Assembly (NCBI GenBank): GCA_003151875.1
Contig: PLYW01000134.1
Location: forward strand, 1,575-9,124
From: Acidobacteriaceae bacterium
Lineage (GTDB): Bacteria > Acidobacteriota > Terriglobia > Terriglobales > Acidobacteriaceae
Direction of reading: 5' to 3'
Length of the DNA stretch: 7,550 bases
The position numbers and the translations under genes were made by a program. Every line of letters begins with the position of its first letter. The stretch's first letter is position 1. This document shows, piece by piece, positions 5,550-7,550 of the stretch. The notes beneath the pieces are model-generated. The model had not been told where the DNA came from, did not search any database, and worked only from the letters and a program-made list of their open reading frames with translations.

Positions 5550-5930
5550 TCAAACGCAGAGTTGCGGGGAGTCTTCAGGTTGCAAATCCCCGATCCACTC
5601 CACAAATTCGTTGCTGGGTCCCAGCAGGATTTGTTTGGGCGCCACCGGCCGGTCGGCCAGTTCAAAGCCCATGATGATGATCTCTTCACCCTTTTTGACC
5701 AGGTGAGCGGCCGCTCCGTTCATGCAGATGACGCCGGAGCCGCGCGGCCCAGGAATGGTGTAGGTTTCCAGTCGCGCGCCGCTGGTGTTGCTAACCACCA
5801 TCACTTTTTCGTCGGGCAGTAGTCCCACCATTTCCATCAATTCCTCATCGATCGTGATACTTCCCACGTATCGCAGATCGGCATCGGTAACTGTGGCCTG
5901 GTGAATTTTCGAACGTAACATCCACCTCAT
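5550..5930 (-). CDS. panD: Aspartate 1-decarboxylase (pyruvoyl-dependent)
   Basis: PanD converts L-aspartate to beta-alanine and CO2 for pantothenate and coenzyme A synthesis in the cytoplasm. The 126-residue proenzyme carries the self-cleavage site G23-S24 in YVGSITID, where Ser becomes the pyruvoyl group. Other family residues are K8 in MLRSKIH, R53 and Y57 in GARLETYTI, and N71 in GSGVICMNGAAAHLV, which line up one position off the E. coli numbering. The C-terminus after about residue 92 (DRPVAPKQILLGPSNEFVEW and on) is longer and more acidic than in the shortest family members. I chose the ATG at 5930 because GGAGG lies 5 nt upstream; an ATG at 5921 is possible. A longer frame from 5972 would translate a leader hairpin and is unlikely. 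No other pan gene is adjacent. Confidence 0.97.
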   Translation of the reverse strand: MRWMLRSKIHQATVTDADLRYVGSITIDEELMEMVGLLPDEKVMVVSNTSGARLETYTIPGPRGSGVICMNGAAAHLVKKGEEIIIMGFELADRPVAPKQILLGPSNEFVEWIGDLQPEDSPQLCV

Positions 5931-5935
5931 GTTGT

Positions 5936-5940
5936 CCTCC
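5936..5940 (-). promoter_or_regulatory. Ribosome binding site GGAGG of panD
   Basis: GGAGG on the minus strand stands 5 nt before the ATG at 5930. It decides this start over the ATG at 5921 and the longer open frame beginning at 5972. Confidence 0.8.
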
Positions 5941-5949
5941 GTGTCCCGT

Positions 5950-5963
5950 GCCGCGAACGCGGC
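5950..5963 (-). promoter_or_regulatory. Small hairpin in the panD leader
   Basis: GCCGCG (5950-5955) and CGCGGC (5958-5963) are perfect inverted arms. In the mRNA they can form a 5-bp GC stem closed by a GUUC tetraloop, ending 9 nt upstream of the panD ribosome binding site. It is too small to call a riboswitch. Confidence 0.4.
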
Positions 5964-6002
5964 TGCAGGCACTTGCCAATATCTTAGCAGTTTCGGGTAT
6001 CG

Positions 6003-6031
6003 ACTATAGATCGTTATGTAAGCGATGTCCC
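6003..6031 (-). promoter_or_regulatory. Candidate sigma-70-type promoter for panD
   Basis: On the minus strand GGGACA (6026-6031, four of six bases of TTGACA) and TATAGT (6003-6008, five of six of TATAAT) are 17 bp apart. Transcription would start near 5996, giving a leader of about 66 nt that holds the small hairpin and the ribosome binding site. This is prediction by eye. Confidence 0.45.
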
Positions 6032-6041
6032 ATCTGGGCCA

Positions 6042-6079
6042 GACGATTCGTTCTGAGATGGACGATTCATTCTGGGGTT
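6042..6079. repeat. Imperfect 19-bp tandem direct repeat
   Basis: GACGATTCGTTCTGAGATG (6042-6060) is followed at once by GACGATTCATTCTGGGGTT (6061-6079), identical at 15 of 19 positions. It lies just upstream (minus-strand sense) of the candidate panD promoter and abuts the palindromic element. Confidence 0.6.
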
Positions 6080-6181
6080 GTCATTATGAGCGCAGCGAGG
6101 AATCTGCTCTTGCTAACACGGGAATGACCGCTGAGGAAACAGCAGATCCCTCACGGCCTTAAAGGCCGTTCGTGATGACAA
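6078..6181. repeat. Palindromic interspersed-type element (REP-like)
   Basis: The left arm (6078-6108) begins TTGTCATTATGAGCGCAGCG and ends GAATCTGCT. The right arm (6141-6181) begins AGCAGATCCCTCACGGCC and ends GATGACAA. Read on opposite strands the arms share TTGTCAT at the outer end and ATCTGCT at the inner end. The right arm also contains ACGGCCT-taa... as a perfect hairpin, CGGCCT (6154-6159) with AGGCCG (6163-6168). From general knowledge, sequences of the form TGTCATTCTGAGCGCAGCGA recur between genes in many Acidobacteriota genomes. Whether this copy is one of a family here needs a genome search. Confidence 0.65.
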
Positions 6182-6227
6182 CTCAAAATGCCCCAGCGCT
6201 CGGCCTTCTCGGAATCAGGCACTACTA

Positions 6228-6269
6228 GAAACTGGAAACTTGAAACTCGAAACTTGAAACTTGAGACTT
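6228..6269. repeat. Heptamer tandem repeat GAAACTN, six units
   Basis: Six consecutive 7-bp units read GAAACTG, GAAACTT, GAAACTC, GAAACTT, GAAACTT and GAGACTT. The array ends 3 bp before the vWA stop codon (6275-6273). The period is not a multiple of three, so copy-number change would shift any frame through it. Confidence 0.9.
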
Positions 6270-6272
6270 CTT

Positions 6273-7469
6273 CTACTGCCTTGGCGCGTAGTATCCCTTG
6301 CGGGCGCGCACCTTGTACTTCTTGTTGTCGGCCATGATCTCGATTTTGCGGTACTGGCCATTGGCAGTGAAATCCGCCGGTTTGTAGGCCACGGCGTACT
6401 GGCTGCGCAACTCATCCTGAATTTGCGAGAAGGCGTCGGCCACATCCTGGATCTTGAACGGGAAGAAAGCCTTGCCGCCGGTTTCGTCGGCGAAGTGTTC
6501 CAGGATTTTGTCGCCGCGCAATTTCAAGCCGCTGGTGTTGGTTGAAATGGTGTAAATGATGACCTCGGCGCGTTGCGCCATTTCCACGGCTTCTTCGCGG
6601 GAGACGCGGCTCTGGTTGTCCTCGCCGTCGCTGAGCAGGATGATGGCGCGCCGGGTAGCCACCTGGCTTTTGTCCTCCTTCATCAGCTTGTCGCGGCAGG
6701 CAAAGTAGATGGCGTCGTACATCGCGGTGCCGCCGCCCGGCCGCAGCATACGCACGCCGTGGGAGAGCGCCTCGGTAGAGTCGGTGAAGTCCTGCGTCAC
6801 CTCGGGCGTAGTGTCGAAGCCGATGACAAACGCGCGGTCGAACCTCGGCCGGATGATCTGGTTCAGGAACTCGATGGCCGCTTCCTGTTCAAACTTGAAG
6901 CGATCGCGCACCGAGTTGCTGGCGTCGATGAGCAATCCTACGCGCAGCGGCAGGTTCGTTTGCCGGCTAAACGAGCGGATGCTCTCTGCGGGCTTGCTGT
7001 CGTCAAGGACCCTGAAATCGTTCTGCGTGAGGTCTTTTACGAAGTGGCCGCGCTTGTCGGTGACGGTAAAGACCACGTTGACTTCGTCCACCCGTTTGCG
7101 GATGACGGTGAGCTCCTCGTCGGGATTGTCGGGCTTGCCGGTTGAGCTGCCGGCAGACCTCCCCGGCGACGTGGTGGATTTATTCAATGCGCCGGACGTG
7201 GACGGCTGCGATGGGCTGTTCTGCTGGGCCGTTGCGGGTGGTGAAGAATTTGCATTGGCAGCGGTCCCTGCATTCGGGTCCGACGCGGGCGCAGCCGGTG
7301 TTTGCGCCGGCGTCGTGGATTGGCCGCTCCCGGACGCTGGCGGAGCGGACTGCGGCGGAGGGAACTTCGTCGCCGATGGCGCGGTAGGAAGCGGCTGTTC
7401 TGTAGAGTTCTGGGCGGCCAGCCCCCACGGCAGTGCCGCCAACAAAACCATCATCACCCAGGTTTTCAT
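6273..7469 (-). CDS. Secreted von Willebrand factor A protein (VWFA-related Acidobacterial domain)
   Basis: The 398-residue product has a signal peptide (MKTWVMMVLLAALPWGLAA, likely cut after residue 19), a low-complexity Ser/Pro/Thr/Ala/Gln/Asn linker (about 20-118), and a vWA domain with an N-terminal beta extension. VDEVNVVFTVTDKRGHFVKDL (128-148) is the typical lead-in of the acidobacterial family. The metal-ion-dependent adhesion site is complete: D182-x-S184-x-S186 in LLIDASNSVRD, T248 in GGGTAMYDAI, and D281 in LLSDGEDNQS. The C-terminus has FADETGGKAFFPF (326-338), ELRSQYAVAYKP (353-364) and a final KYKVRARKGYYAPRQ strand, matching the family end. It likely binds a protein ligand through a divalent metal at or outside the inner membrane; the partner is unknown. 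The ATG at 7469 has only CGGA next to it, so initiation may not depend on a Shine-Dalgarno sequence. Confidence 0.95.
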   Translation of the reverse strand: MKTWVMMVLLAALPWGLAAQNSTEQPLPTAPSATKFPPPQSAPPASGSGQSTTPAQTPAAPASDPNAGTAANANSSPPATAQQNSPSQPSTSGALNKSTTSPGRSAGSSTGKPDNPDEELTVIRKRVDEVNVVFTVTDKRGHFVKDLTQNDFRVLDDSKPAESIRSFSRQTNLPLRVGLLIDASNSVRDRFKFEQEAAIEFLNQIIRPRFDRAFVIGFDTTPEVTQDFTDSTEALSHGVRMLRPGGGTAMYDAIYFACRDKLMKEDKSQVATRRAIILLSDGEDNQSRVSREEAVEMAQRAEVIIYTISTNTSGLKLRGDKILEHFADETGGKAFFPFKIQDVADAFSQIQDELRSQYAVAYKPADFTANGQYRKIEIMADNKKYKVRARKGYYAPRQ

Positions 7470-7480
7470 TCCGAAATTCT

Positions 7481-7507
7481 ATTATAGCGGCTTGCGGGGT
7501 TGGACAA
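7481..7507 (-). promoter_or_regulatory. Promoter of the vWA gene with a consensus -10 box and very short leader
   Basis: On the minus strand a perfect TATAAT (7481-7486) stands 11 nt before the ATG at 7469. TTGTCC (7502-7507, four of six bases of TTGACA) lies upstream with a 15-bp spacer, shorter than the usual 17. The predicted start of transcription is about 5 nt before the ATG, giving an almost leaderless mRNA. Confidence 0.55.
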
Positions 7508-7538
7508 GTGGTCAGTGGCTAGTGATCAGTGATCAGTG
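7504..7538. repeat. Heptamer tandem repeat NNNAGTG, five units
   Basis: Units ACAAGTG, GTCAGTG, GCTAGTG, ATCAGTG and ATCAGTG follow each other with an exact 7-bp period; the last two are identical. The array lies directly upstream of the vWA gene and overlaps its candidate -35 box. It is followed by TGTCATCCTG (7541-7550), which may be the edge of another palindromic element cut by the window end. Confidence 0.75.
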
Positions 7539-7550
7539 GGTGTCATCCTG

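Larger units (their letters stand above)
5931..6272. other. Repeat-rich intergenic region between panD and the vWA gene
   Basis: These 342 bp hold no supportable gene. They contain the panD leader and candidate promoter (to 6031), a 19-bp direct repeat (6042-6079), a long imperfect palindromic element (6078-6181), a short stretch with no structure I can name (6182-6227), and a heptamer repeat (6228-6269) ending just past the vWA stop. No T-tracted terminator is visible for the vWA gene; the palindromic element may serve that purpose. Confidence 0.8.

Noticed and set aside
5931..5972. N-terminal extension of PanD from the open frame starting at 5972
   Set aside because: It runs through the leader hairpin, while GGAGG is correctly spaced for the ATG at 5930, where the conserved PanD sequence starts.
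6228..6269. CRISPR-like array
   Set aside because: The units are 7 bp with no spacers and no cas genes nearby; it is a simple tandem repeat.
1..7550. Novel defence, toxin-antitoxin or mobile system
   Set aside because: No nuclease, reverse transcriptase, transposase, integrase or toxin-like gene is visible. Apart from the domains of unknown function, the genes belong to known envelope, regulatory and metabolic families.

Overview
The window reads as ordinary chromosome of a Gram-negative, fairly GC-rich bacterium, most likely an Acidobacteriota member (Terriglobia/Koribacter-like). The pointers are a secreted von Willebrand A protein of the 'VWFA-related Acidobacterial domain' type, an ECF sigma / zinc-finger anti-sigma / DUF3106 operon, a Wzm/Wzt-type polysaccharide exporter, and intergenic heptamer and palindromic repeats of a kind I associate with these genomes. 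The assignment is inference; no rRNA or tRNA gene is present.

Layout. Positions 1-1471, minus strand: an ABC-2 polysaccharide-export permease and its ATPase (C-terminus cut by the window edge), coupled by an 8-bp overlap. Positions 1607-3620, minus strand: a three-gene operon in the order sigma factor, anti-sigma factor, secreted DUF3106 protein, with gaps of 20 and 2 bp. Positions 3700-5265, plus strand, divergent from the sigma operon: a secreted NTF2-like protein, a NUDIX hydrolase and a secreted hypothetical protein with a COG3650-like pattern, closed by a strong bidirectional hairpin terminator at 5304-5337. Positions 5550-5930, minus strand: panD (aspartate 1-decarboxylase), followed by a possible broken small ORF running into the same terminator. 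Positions 5931-6272: a repeat-rich intergenic region. Positions 6273-7469, minus strand: the vWA protein, preceded by a TATAAT box placed almost at the start codon and by a second heptamer repeat at the window end.

How the genes fit together. The exporter pair would move an undecaprenyl-linked glycan across the inner membrane. The sigma operon looks like an envelope signalling unit: a membrane-anchored anti-sigma factor holds the sigma factor, and a helical periplasmic protein encoded downstream could feed information to it. Several other products (NTF2-like, COG3650-like, vWA) are also predicted to be exported, so much of the window serves the cell envelope; panD (pantothenate/CoA) and the NUDIX enzyme are metabolic.

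I did not find a convincing new defence system, CRISPR array or mobile element. The most interesting points are the exact 18-residue repeat of the DUF3106 protein within a sigma operon, the hairpin that contains the presumed ribosome binding site of the sigma gene, the heptamer repeats on both sides of the vWA gene, and the broken or tiny ORF after panD.
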